NCBI GenBank assembly: GCA_023407175.1
Contig: JAEYMU010000057.1
Span: 124,001-188,000 of the forward strand
DNA from: Bacillota bacterium
Lineage (GTDB): Bacteria; Bacillota_A; Clostridia; Lachnospirales; Lachnospiraceae
Direction of reading: 5' to 3'
DNA: 64,000 bases
A model generated the notes under the pieces. The model had not been told where the DNA came from and did not search any database. It was given only the letters and a program-made list of their open reading frames with translations. Positions 55,160 through 64,000 of this stretch are shown piece after piece. The translations under genes and the position numbers were made by a program. Position 1 is the first letter of the stretch; the number at the start of each line of letters is the position of its first letter.

Positions 55160-55386
55160 CATTGTTTTATTGTATGTGCCTGCAGTAATTTTTCCCGGTA
55201 CGACAGCATTCGCTTCTTCAGATTATTCCGGAACTCATTACGTTCTTCCTCACTCATATTCATATAGGTCGCATAATCCAAATCACAATGCTCTAATTTC
55301 ATACCGCAATGAAAGCATATCGCATCCGGTTTTCTTGATACAATACGAAAATTATAGCATTTGGGGCAGATATATATCTTCAGCAA
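55159..55386 (-). CDS. Small zinc-ribbon protein
   Basis: 75 aa. C7, C10, C24 and C27 form two CxxC knuckles (CPKC, CFHC), followed by a charged helix (MSEEERNEFRNNLKKRM). No family recognised. The start is TTG (55386) with GGAGG about 10 bases upstream; there is no nearby ATG in frame. It could be a nucleic-acid or protein adaptor; function unknown. Confidence 0.55.
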   Translation of the reverse strand: MLKIYICPKCYNFRIVSRKPDAICFHCGMKLEHCDLDYATYMNMSEEERNEFRNNLKKRMLSYREKLLQAHTIKQ

Positions 55387-55420
55387 GTGTTCTCACCCTC
55401 CTTGTGACATATAATACCTA

Positions 55421-55541
55421 ATTATACCATGGGAGCTTGCGGACATGGTATGGCACTTTGTGCAAAGCGAACAAAGTTCGCTTTTGGATGTGCACTCGCT
55501 TTGCTCGGCACAGGTATAATATCTGGCGATATTATACCATG
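55421..55541. repeat. Palindrome-rich stretch bounded by 11-bp direct repeats
   Basis: ATTATACCATG occurs at 55421-55431 and again at 55531-55541. Between them are AAAGCGAA/TTCGCTTT (about 55465-55486), GCACTTTGTGC, and a perfect GGTATAATATC/GATATTATACC inverted repeat with a 4-base loop (55513-55538). It lies in the gap upstream of the zinc-ribbon gene, after the ABC permease. It could be a small inserted palindromic repeat. Confidence 0.5.
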
Positions 55542-55636
55542 ACTACCCGACAATGTAAACCTGTACAAAGGATTTTTGTGTTTTTTTGTATCCTGTAATA
55601 CATTCACAATTATTATCATACTGCTAAATTTTATCA

Positions 55637-58048
55637 TTATTCCACACTTTTTAGAGATTCTACCATATTTACCTTCTTGATTTTATAGTACATTACAAAA
55701 TTCACCAGCGCCGAAAATAAAAAGGTCAGCAGAATACTGTAGATATAACTCCCCGGATTTATGTTACGTCCAAACATGACAATATCTATTTCCACCGTCA
55801 GAATTACATACCGGTGCAAGAAGATTCCGAATACGATCCCAAAGAGTGTCCCGATTACTGTAAGTAAAATATTTTCACGAAATACATAGGCTCCCATCTC
55901 CTTGTGGTAAAAGCCCAGTACCTTAAGCGTCGCAAGCTCCCTTCTTCGCTCATTGATATTAATATTATTCAAATTGTACAGCACAACAAAGGCCAACGCG
56001 CCGGCCGATACAATCAATACCCATACGACAACATTCAGGCTGACTAAAACATTGGAAAGAAGATTTTGCAAATAGCTGGTATAGGATACTCCCTCCGCTC
56101 CCGAATTAGACAGGAGACTATTACCTACCTCCAACTGCTGCTCCTCGCTCAGCCCCGGCAGCAGAAGAAAATAACTATTATACGTCACTGCTTCACCAAA
56201 AAGCGACTCATAAAGTGCCGGTGTCATATAAAGATAGTGGGTCAAATAATTCTCCGTAATATCTGAAATGGTTACCTCTGCCTCTTTATCGTTCAGCTTT
56301 ACGGTAACCATATCTCCAATGCCTGCGCCGAGCTGCTTTGCCACCTGCTCCGTCAGGACAATCCCGTCATCCTTAAGCCCAATCTCCCTGTGCCCGATAC
56401 GTTTTCGCAGTACAATGTACTGCTGCATGTCTTCAGGCTGCTCTGGAATAAATACGGTCACATTCTTTGTCTCTCCCTGAAAGCTGACATCGGCCGCCCC
56501 TGCCCTGACCCTCATGGAAGCAGCAATCCGGTCGTTATCCTCAATCGCGTTCTCCAGCTCCGTGACCTGCTCCTGTGTTGCCTTACTGTCTATAGAAGCC
56601 AGGGCATCGTATACCATAAGCTCATCAAATTGCCTGGTGTATATGACAAAAATGGAATCCTTCAGTCCGAACCCCACCAGCAGCAGAGCCATACACCCTC
56701 CAATCCCGAAAATGGTCATGAAGAAGCGTTTTTTATACCTTAGCATATTACGGACAGTGGCCTTCCAAGTAAAGTTCAGATGCTTCCAGACAAAGGGTAT
56801 CCGCTCCAGCAAAACACGTTTTCCTACTTTAGGAGCTACCGGCCGCATTAGATTTGCCGGCTTTGACATAAGCTCCTTATAGCAGGCCAGAAGGGTTGCC
56901 ACACCGACACAGAAAACTGAAAGTATCGTAGCCAGGATTGCATAATAGGTGTTAAAGGGCGTTACAATCCTTGGGATTCCCGAATACAGCATTTTATAAG
57001 CGGTTATAATTACCGTCGGCAGCAGCTTTAGCCCGACAACGGCTCCAAAGATACTGCCGCCCAGAGTAGCAAGCAGTGCATAAAGCATATATTTCATGGC
57101 AATTGCCAGCTTGGAATAACCCAGCGCCTTTAAAATACCGATCTGAGTTCGTTCCTCCTCTACCATTCTGGTCATTGTGGTCAGACTGATTAAAGCCGCC
57201 ACAAGAAAGAAAATTACCGGAAAAACCTGACCGATTGCACCGATCCGGTCCGCATTCTGCTCAAACTCCGTATAGGCGGCCACGCTGCTCCGGTCCAGTA
57301 CATACCATCCCTCCGAGATTGCCTCAATCTGTTCCAGGATATCCGATACCAGAGTATCATATTCCGTTGTGTAGGCCGTTAATTCCTTCGCCCCCTTAAC
57401 ACTCACATTGATGCAGGTATAGGCCTTCATAGAAAAGACCTCGGGCAATACGACGATGAAGCTGCTTAGCTTGCCGCTGCCGATGCTTGTACTTCCGCGC
57501 TGGAAGGAAAGATAATAAGGGGTCGTTCCGATGCCAACGATTGTGAAGGTATCCTCGTTTAGGGTCTCCTTTAACTCCTGATCTGTTCCTGACGTAATAT
57601 GGATGATATCCCCCAGCTGATATCCGGAATCCCGGATAAAGGCTGTATCTACCAGAATCTCATCCGGCTTCTCTGGCAGCCGTCCCTCGGTAACTGTATA
57701 TTGATTTAAATGCTCCGTTAATGATATTACCTTTAATGCCAGGTCGCCACCGTCAGCCTTGCACAGGACGTCCGCCGAGTACTCCGGCTCGGCTAAAGCT
57801 ACGCCGTCAAGCTCTGAAACCGCAGTAACATCCTCCTCGGTGAGCCCCATTGTACCAAATACACGGATATCCATCAGATTGTTCTCATCATAATAGGAAT
57901 CCGCCGTTATTCTCATATCGGGATTTGTTGCACGAATACCTGCGAAGAAGGCCACACCCAGTGCGACAATCAAAAATATGGATAAAAACCGGTTTAAGCT
58001 TCCTTTAACCTCGGTAACAAAATCTTTTCTTAATGCTCTCTTTCCCAT
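55637..58048 (-). CDS. FtsX/MacB-type ABC transporter permease
   Basis: 803 aa. A long permease with two FtsX-type membrane units and large extracellular regions. An N-terminal TM (VKGSLNRFLSIFLIVALGVAFF), a soluble domain, then a three-TM FtsX block (about 270-390), another TM and soluble domain, and a final three-TM block ending near the C-terminus. Such pairs export lipids or peptides, act as mechanotransmitters, or give bacitracin/lantibiotic resistance. The ATPase gene is immediately upstream, 7 bases apart. No histidine kinase pair is visible here. Confidence 0.88.
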   Translation of the reverse strand: MGKRALRKDFVTEVKGSLNRFLSIFLIVALGVAFFAGIRATNPDMRITADSYYDENNLMDIRVFGTMGLTEEDVTAVSELDGVALAEPEYSADVLCKADGGDLALKVISLTEHLNQYTVTEGRLPEKPDEILVDTAFIRDSGYQLGDIIHITSGTDQELKETLNEDTFTIVGIGTTPYYLSFQRGSTSIGSGKLSSFIVVLPEVFSMKAYTCINVSVKGAKELTAYTTEYDTLVSDILEQIEAISEGWYVLDRSSVAAYTEFEQNADRIGAIGQVFPVIFFLVAALISLTTMTRMVEEERTQIGILKALGYSKLAIAMKYMLYALLATLGGSIFGAVVGLKLLPTVIITAYKMLYSGIPRIVTPFNTYYAILATILSVFCVGVATLLACYKELMSKPANLMRPVAPKVGKRVLLERIPFVWKHLNFTWKATVRNMLRYKKRFFMTIFGIGGCMALLLVGFGLKDSIFVIYTRQFDELMVYDALASIDSKATQEQVTELENAIEDNDRIAASMRVRAGAADVSFQGETKNVTVFIPEQPEDMQQYIVLRKRIGHREIGLKDDGIVLTEQVAKQLGAGIGDMVTVKLNDKEAEVTISDITENYLTHYLYMTPALYESLFGEAVTYNSYFLLLPGLSEEQQLEVGNSLLSNSGAEGVSYTSYLQNLLSNVLVSLNVVVWVLIVSAGALAFVVLYNLNNININERRRELATLKVLGFYHKEMGAYVFRENILLTVIGTLFGIVFGIFLHRYVILTVEIDIVMFGRNINPGSYIYSILLTFLFSALVNFVMYYKIKKVNMVESLKSVE

Positions 58049-58055
58049 GTGCGGC

Positions 58056-58760
58056 CTACCATTCTATCAATTCCACCGATACCGGTGCTTCATTTAAGAT
58101 GACATCACTTACCCTGCCGTTTTTTATCTTGATTACCCTGTCAGCCATCCCTGTCAAAGCGGAATTATGGGTAATAACGATGGTGGTCATCCCTTTCTTT
58201 TTACAGGTGTCCTGCAAAAGCTTAAGAATTGCCTTTCCGGTAAGGTAATCCAGGGCTCCGGTCGGCTCATCGCAGAGCAGCAGCTTTGGATTTTTGGCAA
58301 GCGCCCTGGCAATCGCTACACGCTGCTGTTCTCCGCCGGACAGCTGTGCGGGAAAATTATCCATACGTTCCCCAAGCCCGACCTCCTTAAGTACCACACC
58401 GGCATCCAAAGGCTCCCTGCAAATCTGTGCCGCCAGTTCAACATTCTCCTTAGCGGTCAAATTCTGTACAAGATTATAGAACTGGAATACAAAGCCAATA
58501 TCCTCTCTGCGGTATTTGGTAAGCTGCCTCTCATTATAATTGGCAATGTCCGTTCCTGCCACGTTGACTTTACCCTCGGAGGCCGTATCCATACCGCCCA
58601 GGATATTAAGCACTGTTGTTTTACCGGCTCCGCTGGGCCCAACCACAACTACAAATTCTCCTTCTTCTATCGTAAAATCAATTCCATCAAGAGCGTGTAT
58701 TTCTACCTCTCCCATCCGGTAAGTTTTTCTTACCTGGTCTAGCTGAATGAACTGTGACAT
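58056..58760 (-). CDS. ABC transporter ATP-binding protein (LolD/MacB type)
   Basis: 234 aa. It energises the adjacent FtsX-type permease. Walker [10 protein letters not shown] near 39-47, Q-loop [20 protein letters not shown], signature [15 protein letters not shown] and Walker [13 protein letters not shown] are intact. The ATG at 58760 has GAGG 6 bases upstream; an ATG eight codons earlier lacks support. It is first of a two-gene operon with the permease. Confidence 0.93.
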   Translation of the reverse strand: MSQFIQLDQVRKTYRMGEVEIHALDGIDFTIEEGEFVVVVGPSGAGKTTVLNILGGMDTASEGKVNVAGTDIANYNERQLTKYRREDIGFVFQFYNLVQNLTAKENVELAAQICREPLDAGVVLKEVGLGERMDNFPAQLSGGEQQRVAIARALAKNPKLLLCDEPTGALDYLTGKAILKLLQDTCKKKGMTTIVITHNSALTGMADRVIKIKNGRVSDVILNEAPVSVELIEW

Positions 58761-58863
58761 AGGTTTCCTCTTTTCTTTTCGCATGGAGTGGTCTATAAAA
58801 TTTACTATATTTTACCCCTATTTCAAAGTACTTACAATAAAAGATTAAATAATTTTGTAAATA

Positions 58864-58910
58864 AAAACAAAGTGTATCAGTTAATCTTCTTAACTGGCAC
58901 ACTTTGTTTT
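58864..58910. terminator. Bidirectional terminator after araD
   Basis: AACAAAGTGT and CAGTTAA arms (58864-58885 region) pair with TTAACTG and ACACTTTGTT (to 58910), nearly perfect, with T and A runs outside. It ends the minus-strand araD operon. Confidence 0.8.
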
Positions 58911-58949
58911 ACCTGCCGAATTTGGTGATACACTTATTATTTTCTATTG

Positions 58950-59645
58950 TTAAAGCTGTCCGTAATATGCATTTTCCCCATGCTTGCGAAGGTAATGCTT
59001 ATCTGCTATTCTTTGAGGCGCCGGCTTGATATTTCCATTAATTAATTCGGAGTAAGCCGCCATCTCTGCAACCTTTTCTAAAACCACAGCATTATGTACC
59101 GCCTCAAGGGCATCCTTGCCCCATGCAAAGGGACCGTGGTTTGAGCAAAGAATTCCCGGCATGTCCGAAGGACTGATCTGCTCCTTTTCCAAGGTTTCTA
59201 TGATGACCAGTCCCGTATTTTTCTCATACGTCTCATTGATTTCATCCCCTGTAAGGCTTCTGGCACAGGGAATTGCTCCATAGAAGTAATCCGCATGTGT
59301 CGTTCCATATAACGGAATTTTTCTTCCCGCCTGTGCCCATGAGGTTGCCCAGGTGGAATGCGTGTGGACGATACCGCCAAGCATCTCATATTTTCGATAG
59401 AGCTCTATATGTGTTGCCGTATCTGAGGATGGTTTATATTTTCCTTCAATCCGGTTACCCTCCAGATCCAATACGGTCATATCCTCCGGCTTCATGCTGT
59501 CATAATCGATACCGCTGGGCTTTATCACTATGTATCCTTTATCCCGGTCAACTGCGCTTACATTACCCCAGGTATAGGTTACCAGGCCTCTTCTCGGCAA
59601 CTCCATATTTGCTTCATATACCATTTGCTTTAATGCTTCCAGCAT
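58950..59645 (-). CDS. araD: L-ribulose-5-phosphate 4-epimerase
   Basis: 231 aa. Class II aldolase-fold enzyme that converts L-ribulose 5-phosphate to D-xylulose 5-phosphate. Zinc histidines H94 and H96 in [10 protein letters not shown] and a third in [10 protein letters not shown] near 170 are present; D75 in SSDTATHI is the proposed acid/base. It could equally be a UlaF/SgbE-type epimerase, since ulaE precedes it. GAGG lies 8 bases before the ATG at 59645. It is last gene of the operon. Confidence 0.93.
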   Translation of the reverse strand: MLEALKQMVYEANMELPRRGLVTYTWGNVSAVDRDKGYIVIKPSGIDYDSMKPEDMTVLDLEGNRIEGKYKPSSDTATHIELYRKYEMLGGIVHTHSTWATSWAQAGRKIPLYGTTHADYFYGAIPCARSLTGDEINETYEKNTGLVIIETLEKEQISPSDMPGILCSNHGPFAWGKDALEAVHNAVVLEKVAEMAAYSELINGNIKPAPQRIADKHYLRKHGENAYYGQL

Positions 59646-59677
59646 AATATCTGCCTCTTCTCTTATTGTTTTGACGG

Positions 59678-60532
59678 CTAATTCAGCTTGCTGATTTGCC
59701 TGTCCAGCAGTTTTCTCATTTTATCATGGGCATAGTAAAGCTCCTTCATCCACTCGCTTTTCCCCTGATACCAGAATTCTGTGACATACCGCCGGATTCC
59801 CATATCCCAGGCCTGCTCTATGATACGGTCAAATCTTACATGCCCCGTACCGTAGGGCACCTCCCGGAAGACTCCCGGTGTTGTTTCCTTCAGATGCATA
59901 GCCATTATGTGTCCTGCACCGCTGCTGATATCCGACAGAACATCAGTACAATAGGTAACTGCTGCATTGGTGATATTTCCACTGTCGGGATAGATATTCA
60001 GATAGGGTGAATTAATCCGTTCAATATATGCCATTGCCTTTCCCACGGTATTCATGAATTCTGTCTCCATAGTCTCAAAGGCAAGTGAAATTCCCCTGCA
60101 GGCCGCCATAATCGCAGCTTTTTCCAGATTCTTGTTAAACCTTTCTACCGTCTCCTGCGTAGATTGCTCATAATATACATCATAGCCCGCCAATTGAATA
60201 ATTCTTATTCCCAGGTCATCGGCAAGCAGAATGGCTTTTTCCATGATTTCCATTCCTCTGGCGCATATTCCAGGGTCATTACTGCCTAGAGGATATTTTC
60301 TGTGGCCGCTGAGACACATACTGCGGATCGGTAACCCAACCTCATACATTGTTTCAATCAGCTTAAGACGTTCCTCATTTTCCATTTCAAGCCGGTCCAG
60401 CTTGATATCAGTTTCATCAATACTCATTTCTATAAAATCGTAACCCACTGTTTTTGCAGCCGTCAGCTTTTCTTTCCATGAAAGTGTTTCCGGCATCGCT
60501 TTTTCATATAATCCAAGAACATATTCTTCCAT
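59678..60532 (-). CDS. ulaE: L-ribulose-5-phosphate (L-xylulose-5-P) 3-epimerase
   Basis: 284 aa. TIM-barrel UlaE/SgbU-type epimerase linking L-xylulose 5-phosphate to L-ribulose 5-phosphate. Seen: [54 protein letters not shown] and HLKETTPG, which include the metal ligands (E, D, H, E). GAGGAG lies 6 bases before the ATG. It works with AraD to carry C5 sugar phosphates to D-xylulose 5-phosphate. Confidence 0.93.
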   Translation of the reverse strand: MEEYVLGLYEKAMPETLSWKEKLTAAKTVGYDFIEMSIDETDIKLDRLEMENEERLKLIETMYEVGLPIRSMCLSGHRKYPLGSNDPGICARGMEIMEKAILLADDLGIRIIQLAGYDVYYEQSTQETVERFNKNLEKAAIMAACRGISLAFETMETEFMNTVGKAMAYIERINSPYLNIYPDSGNITNAAVTYCTDVLSDISSGAGHIMAMHLKETTPGVFREVPYGTGHVRFDRIIEQAWDMGIRRYVTEFWYQGKSEWMKELYYAHDKMRKLLDRQISKLN

Positions 60533-60549
60533 CTTCGGCTCCTCTTTTT

Positions 60550-61599
60550 CTATCCAATCTGGTATAATGCAATTTCGTTGATCTCGCGGTTGGCAGACAG
60601 AAAATAATCAGTACCGTTTCTGGTATAATGCAAAACATTGGCCGGGCCTACATCCCTGTCAACTGTTTCCAGAGTGAATTCCAGCTTGTCCTTATCGCTG
60701 CACCTGATTGCCAGCAATTCCTTCTTCCCTCTTCTATAACCTATGATTGCAGTCGGTATACCCAGCAGGCTGCCACCCCAGATAGCATGAAGAAACTCCA
60801 ATTTTTCCTTGTTCTCATATATTTTTTTATATTGACCGTCTGATTTTTTGTAAATGGACAACATATCACCATGGAAGGGCGCCATTGTTAAAAGCTCCGT
60901 CTCGCCATCACCGTCAAAATCCAGCATTATCATATCACTGGCCGCTTCTGCAAGAAGGGTTTCAAAGCCCCACTCTCCGCCTTTGCTTTTAGGCGGTATA
61001 CATTTGATTACTCCGTTGTCGGAGCCGATCAGAACACTTGTATATCCATTATCCTCAATTTTTTGAAATCCATGGTTGTGAAACAATCCGCTCATAATCG
61101 GCTTCATGCCAAGTTGATGCTCCTTATCAAAGACCGATAAATTCTCCGGAAGCTCCGCTGCCCATAACCGTCCCGGACAGGTCCAGTCCTCTTCAAAGGC
61201 ATGAGCCGACTTTACGGTTGCCGCAAGCAGATACTTAATTCCATCTCTTTGTATAATGCCAAACCGATGAACGAAGGGAAGGTCCGCAAGAACTCTTATA
61301 TCCCAATTTGCTTCAGAAACCGGTGTAACAATAGAGATATTGGCTTTTTCCGAATGATTTGTGGAATAGAAGAGCTGTGTCGTCAGGAACTGTCCGTTTG
61401 TACCAGGTACCTGTTCCATGGACATAACTCCTCCGGGCCCTTCCCATATGGTTTCCTCGTAATTTCCCTCAAGATCATACAGGAGGCATTTATCATTTTT
61501 TTCTGATGCAACCACTAAATGCTTACTCTGATTGTAATCCAGCAATAATAAGGCATAGCATTCAAATAAATTTCCAATGATTTTTTTTGAACAGACCAT
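60550..61599 (-). CDS. FG-GAP/VCBS-like beta-propeller protein
   Basis: 349 aa with no signal peptide. Short beta repeats fill the chain, and LDFDGDGETELLTMAPF near 222 is an FG-GAP-type calcium-like loop. Other blades include DNGYTSVLIGSDNGVIKCI. Usually such propellers are extracellular, so a cytoplasmic copy in a sugar operon is unusual; it may bind or sense a metabolite. GAGGAG lies 6 bases before the ATG. No family name beyond this. Confidence 0.65.
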   Translation of the reverse strand: MVCSKKIIGNLFECYALLLLDYNQSKHLVVASEKNDKCLLYDLEGNYEETIWEGPGGVMSMEQVPGTNGQFLTTQLFYSTNHSEKANISIVTPVSEANWDIRVLADLPFVHRFGIIQRDGIKYLLAATVKSAHAFEEDWTCPGRLWAAELPENLSVFDKEHQLGMKPIMSGLFHNHGFQKIEDNGYTSVLIGSDNGVIKCIPPKSKGGEWGFETLLAEAASDMIMLDFDGDGETELLTMAPFHGDMLSIYKKSDGQYKKIYENKEKLEFLHAIWGGSLLGIPTAIIGYRRGKKELLAIRCSDKDKLEFTLETVDRDVGPANVLHYTRNGTDYFLSANREINEIALYQIG

Positions 61600-61649
61600 T
61601 TTGCACTCCTCAATGAATTAACTTTATGTTATCTTATCTGCATATGTTT

Positions 61650-62636
61650 CTAGCAGTTCTTGGCATATTCCGGATTAAGTATATGGGAGGACGGCTTTCC
61701 TTCAAAGAAATCAGCACTGATATCAATTGCCATTTTATAAATATTCCATAGGGATTCCACGGTCTGACTGGATATATGGGGAGTCAGAATTACATTATCC
61801 AGCTGCAATAAAGGCGAGCTTAGGGGAAGGGGCTCCGTTGCAAACACATCAAAACCGGCACCGGCAATCTGATTCGTAGACAACGCACGGTATAGGGCTT
61901 CCTCATCCACAATATTTCCTCTTGCAGTATTTACAAGAACCGCCGTCGGCTTCATCAGGGAAAGCATTCTGTCATCAACCAGGTTGTGGGTTGCTTCACA
62001 GTAGGGAACATGGATACTGACGGCGTCCGCTGCCCGAAACAGCTCCTCAATAGATACAAGCTCCGCCCCCGCTTCCTTCAACGCTTCCTGATTTGGATAG
62101 GGGTCATACACAATAACTTTGCAGTCGAAGCCTTTTAACAGGGCCGCTACTCTTTTTCCGATATTACCGAAGCCAAGAATACCTACCGTATTTCCGGTCA
62201 GCTCATGTCCTACATTTTTAACCCAGTTTCCGTTTGTAACACATTTTAAATTCTGTTTTAACATACGTTTGGATGCTAATATCAAGGTGAGGGCCATTTC
62301 CGCCACTGCATTTGTATTGGCAGCGGTGGTCCTTGCAATCGCAATTCCATTTTCAGAGGCGGCCTGTAAATCTACCCTGTCATAGCCCACACCAAAACGG
62401 ACAAGTATTTTATGGTCGCCCTTAATCTCCTTAAAAATACTTTCATCATAGGGCTCAATATCGATAATACCGGAATCTGCCTTCTTTATCTCCTCGATTA
62501 CCTTCTGCTTATTAAAGGGAAGCTGGGGTATCCATTGATATTCAATGTCAAGGGCTTTGGCATACTCCCTGGCACGATCATTTAATTCACAAAAAATTTC
62601 TGATTTATCTCCAAAAAACGAAACAATTTTTTTCAT
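61650..62636 (-). CDS. D-isomer-specific 2-hydroxyacid dehydrogenase
   Basis: 328 aa. An NAD-dependent dehydrogenase of the phosphoglycerate/2-hydroxyacid group. The Rossmann motif GILGFGNIGKRVA is near 150, and catalytic R (NTARGNIVDE), E (FATEPLPL) and H (LTPHISSQT) are all present. In an araD-ulaE operon it likely oxidises or reduces a sugar acid such as a keto-gulonate or 2-hydroxyacid derivative, rather than serving serine synthesis. I take the ATG at 62636, four codons inside the longest frame, since the first ATG touches AAAGG. Confidence 0.88.
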   Translation of the reverse strand: MKKIVSFFGDKSEIFCELNDRAREYAKALDIEYQWIPQLPFNKQKVIEEIKKADSGIIDIEPYDESIFKEIKGDHKILVRFGVGYDRVDLQAASENGIAIARTTAANTNAVAEMALTLILASKRMLKQNLKCVTNGNWVKNVGHELTGNTVGILGFGNIGKRVAALLKGFDCKVIVYDPYPNQEALKEAGAELVSIEELFRAADAVSIHVPYCEATHNLVDDRMLSLMKPTAVLVNTARGNIVDEEALYRALSTNQIAGAGFDVFATEPLPLSSPLLQLDNVILTPHISSQTVESLWNIYKMAIDISADFFEGKPSSHILNPEYAKNC

Positions 62637-62693
62637 CCTTATTTTCATCCTTTCAAAGCTGCTGGTTTTAGTCGGGAACCGCCGTAAACGGTA

Positions 62694-63407
62694 TCAGGTT
62701 CCAAGGTAGTGGGCTATTGTTTCCTTTGAAAGATCCGTGTTCAGACTCTCGTATACAACGCTGCCTTTTTCCAATATATAGCACCTTTCACTGACAGAAA
62801 GAGCAAAATTGACACTCTGCTCCGTTACGAGTATCGTTACACCATAGCTGCGCAGTTCCTTAACAATCTCTGCAAGCTGCTGCACAATAATCGGTGCAAG
62901 ACCCTCTGTGATTTCATCCAATAAAAGCAAACGTGGATTTTGCATTAGACCCCTGGCGATTGTGAGCATCTGCTGCTCTCCGCCGGAAAGCCTGCCGCCC
63001 TTAAAATTTTCCCGCTCCTTTAACCGCGGAAATAACTCATATATCTTTTCCATCGTCCAGTATTGATTTCCGTCTGCCCCTTTGCGCTGGGCTATGATTA
63101 AATTCTCCCTGGTGGTCAGTGTAGGGAATATATGTCGTCCCTGGGGTACATATGCGATGCCTGCGCGGGCTATCTTATTGCTTGCTACCCCGACCAATTC
63201 TTTCCCGTCAAATTTAATGCTGCCCTCTACTCTGGAGTGATTTTTGGGGTTTAATCCCCCCACGATTGATTTCATCATGGTAGATTTGCCGACACCATTG
63301 CGTCCAAGGACACATACTGAGGAGCCCTCCTCCAGCTTAATGCAGGTATCAAATAAAATCTGGCTGTCTCCGTAAAAGGATTTTAGATTGTTGATTTCAA
63401 GAATCAT
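62694..63407 (-). CDS. livF: Branched-chain-amino-acid-type ABC transporter ATPase, LivF
   Basis: 237 aa. Walker A GRNGVGKST near 33-41, LSGGEQQMLTIARGLM and LLLLDEITEGLAP are typical of LivF. It overlaps livG by four bases (ATGA). LivFG/HMJ-type systems carry branched amino acids, urea or other amides; here the operon context points to a sugar-acid or polyol ligand. GGAGG lies 6 bases before the ATG. Confidence 0.93.
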   Translation of the reverse strand: MILEINNLKSFYGDSQILFDTCIKLEEGSSVCVLGRNGVGKSTMMKSIVGGLNPKNHSRVEGSIKFDGKELVGVASNKIARAGIAYVPQGRHIFPTLTTRENLIIAQRKGADGNQYWTMEKIYELFPRLKERENFKGGRLSGGEQQMLTIARGLMQNPRLLLLDEITEGLAPIIVQQLAEIVKELRSYGVTILVTEQSVNFALSVSERCYILEKGSVVYESLNTDLSKETIAHYLGT

Positions 63408-64000
63408 AAGGCACCTCCGAAGTAAGCTTCCTGAACGAATTGATTGTTTCGGATATTCTGGGGTGTATCGGTAGCTATCAGCTCTCCCTGATTCATTACG
63501 GAAATCTTATCCGAATAATTGAAGACAATCTCCATATCGTGTTCAATAAAAATTACGGTAATATTGCGCTCCGCCGCCAGCCTGCGGATCATTTTCATTA
63601 TTTCATAGCCTTCAGCCCGCGCAACACCGGCAGTCGGTTCATCCAGCATCAGAAGCTGCGGCTCCATAGCCAAGGTAATCGCTATTTCCAGCCGGCGCTG
63701 ATCCCCATAGGACAGTAAGGCCGCCACATGATCTGCCTTGCTCTCCATACCGACACTGCGAAGTACCTCAAGCGCTTCTTTCCTAAGATAATCAGCCTTT
63801 TTCGGGATGAAATCATAGGTTTTTTTATTCTTTTTTATCAGGGCAATCTGAATATTTTCAAAACAGGTAAGCTGTCTGAATAATTTACTTATCTGAAAGC
63901 ATTTACATATTCCCAAGTTCGCTATCTCATAGGGCGGTATCCCGGTAATCTCTCTTCCTTTGAAAAACACCTTGCCGCTGCTTGGCTTTGTACGGTTTAT
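63404..64000 (-). CDS. livG: Branched-chain-amino-acid-type ABC transporter ATPase LivG, 5'-truncated
   Basis: The frame is open to base 64000, so the N-terminus and Walker A lie outside the window. Visible are PSSGKVFFKGREITG, GICKCFQISKLF (Q-loop region), the signature segment LLSYGDQRRLEIAITLAM, and Walker B LLMLDEPTAGV. LLSYGDQRR replaces LSGGQQ, as usual for LivG. The GTG at 63970 is internal, not the start. The rest of the transporter (livHM, binding protein) should be upstream. Confidence 0.93.
   Translation of the reverse strand: MNRTKPSSGKVFFKGREITGIPPYEIANLGICKCFQISKLFRQLTCFENIQIALIKKNKKTYDFIPKKADYLRKEALEVLRSVGMESKADHVAALLSYGDQRRLEIAITLAMEPQLLMLDEPTAGVARAEGYEIMKMIRRLAAERNITVIFIEHDMEIVFNYSDKISVMNQGELIATDTPQNIRNNQFVQEAYFGGAL

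Noticed and set aside
55050..55421. 123-aa plus-strand ORF opposite the small zinc-ribbon gene
   Set aside because: The minus-strand frame has two CxxC pairs and a GGAGG site; the plus frame has no recognisable feature.

Overview
The window looks like chromosomal DNA of a low-to-moderate-GC, spore-forming anaerobic Firmicute, most likely a Lachnospiraceae (Clostridium cluster XIVa) relative. Clues are strong Gram-positive ribosome binding sites, several TTG starts, a T-box on thrS, a tepA-ylzJ-ftsK/spoIIIE block, formate-tetrahydrofolate ligase, a pyrB-pyrI pair, and a complete rimP-nusA-ylxR-ylxQ-infB-rbfA-nrnA-truB-ribF...rpsO-pnp translation cluster. No rRNA, tRNA, CRISPR array or prophage was found.

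Layout. 1-3.1 kb: 3' part of tyrS, a zinc-ribbon membrane protein and birA. 3.1-9.4 kb: a small Ig-like membrane protein, a large FtsA-like ATPase and a SWIM/SNF2 helicase. 9.5-10.1 kb: a gene-free stretch with its own promoter, nine imperfect GGA-hairpin repeats and an intrinsic terminator on the minus strand; this is the best candidate for something undescribed. 10.3-17 kb: pyrBI, an SOD-fold protein, a decayed IS5-type element carrying a small intact ORF, a GNAT, fhs and an HAD phosphatase. 17-23 kb: two ATP-grasp ligases behind ftsK, ylzJ and tepA. 23-28.6 kb: a WYL regulator with twin operators, a GyrI-like protein, a GGDEF/EAL protein and O-acetylhomoserine sulfhydrylase. 28.9-36.4 kb: a 48-aa protein, thrS with T-box, an aldose-1-epimerase-like protein, AIM24, an M16 peptidase and a secreted TraB/GumN protein. 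36.6-50.9 kb: pnp, rpsO, then a GNAT fusion plus rsgA placed inside the cluster, then ribF through rimP. 51.2-58.8 kb: marR and a drug-efflux MFS, a class C-like serine hydrolase, a small zinc ribbon and an ABC permease/ATPase pair. 58.9-64 kb: araD-ulaE-propeller-dehydrogenase-livF-livG, apparently a pentose or sugar-acid catabolic operon whose upstream part lies outside the window.

Mobile or repeated DNA is limited. A 143/144-bp MITE-like repeat is present twice (3488-3630 and 16048-16191); the first copy has perfect 17-bp terminal inverted repeats and an 8-bp target duplication. The IS5-type remnant spans 12425-13542. Some intergenic inverted repeats have unknown function.

Housekeeping assignments rest on recognisable motifs and gene order. 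RNA, operator and repeat proposals come from reading the bases by eye, without folding or database searches.
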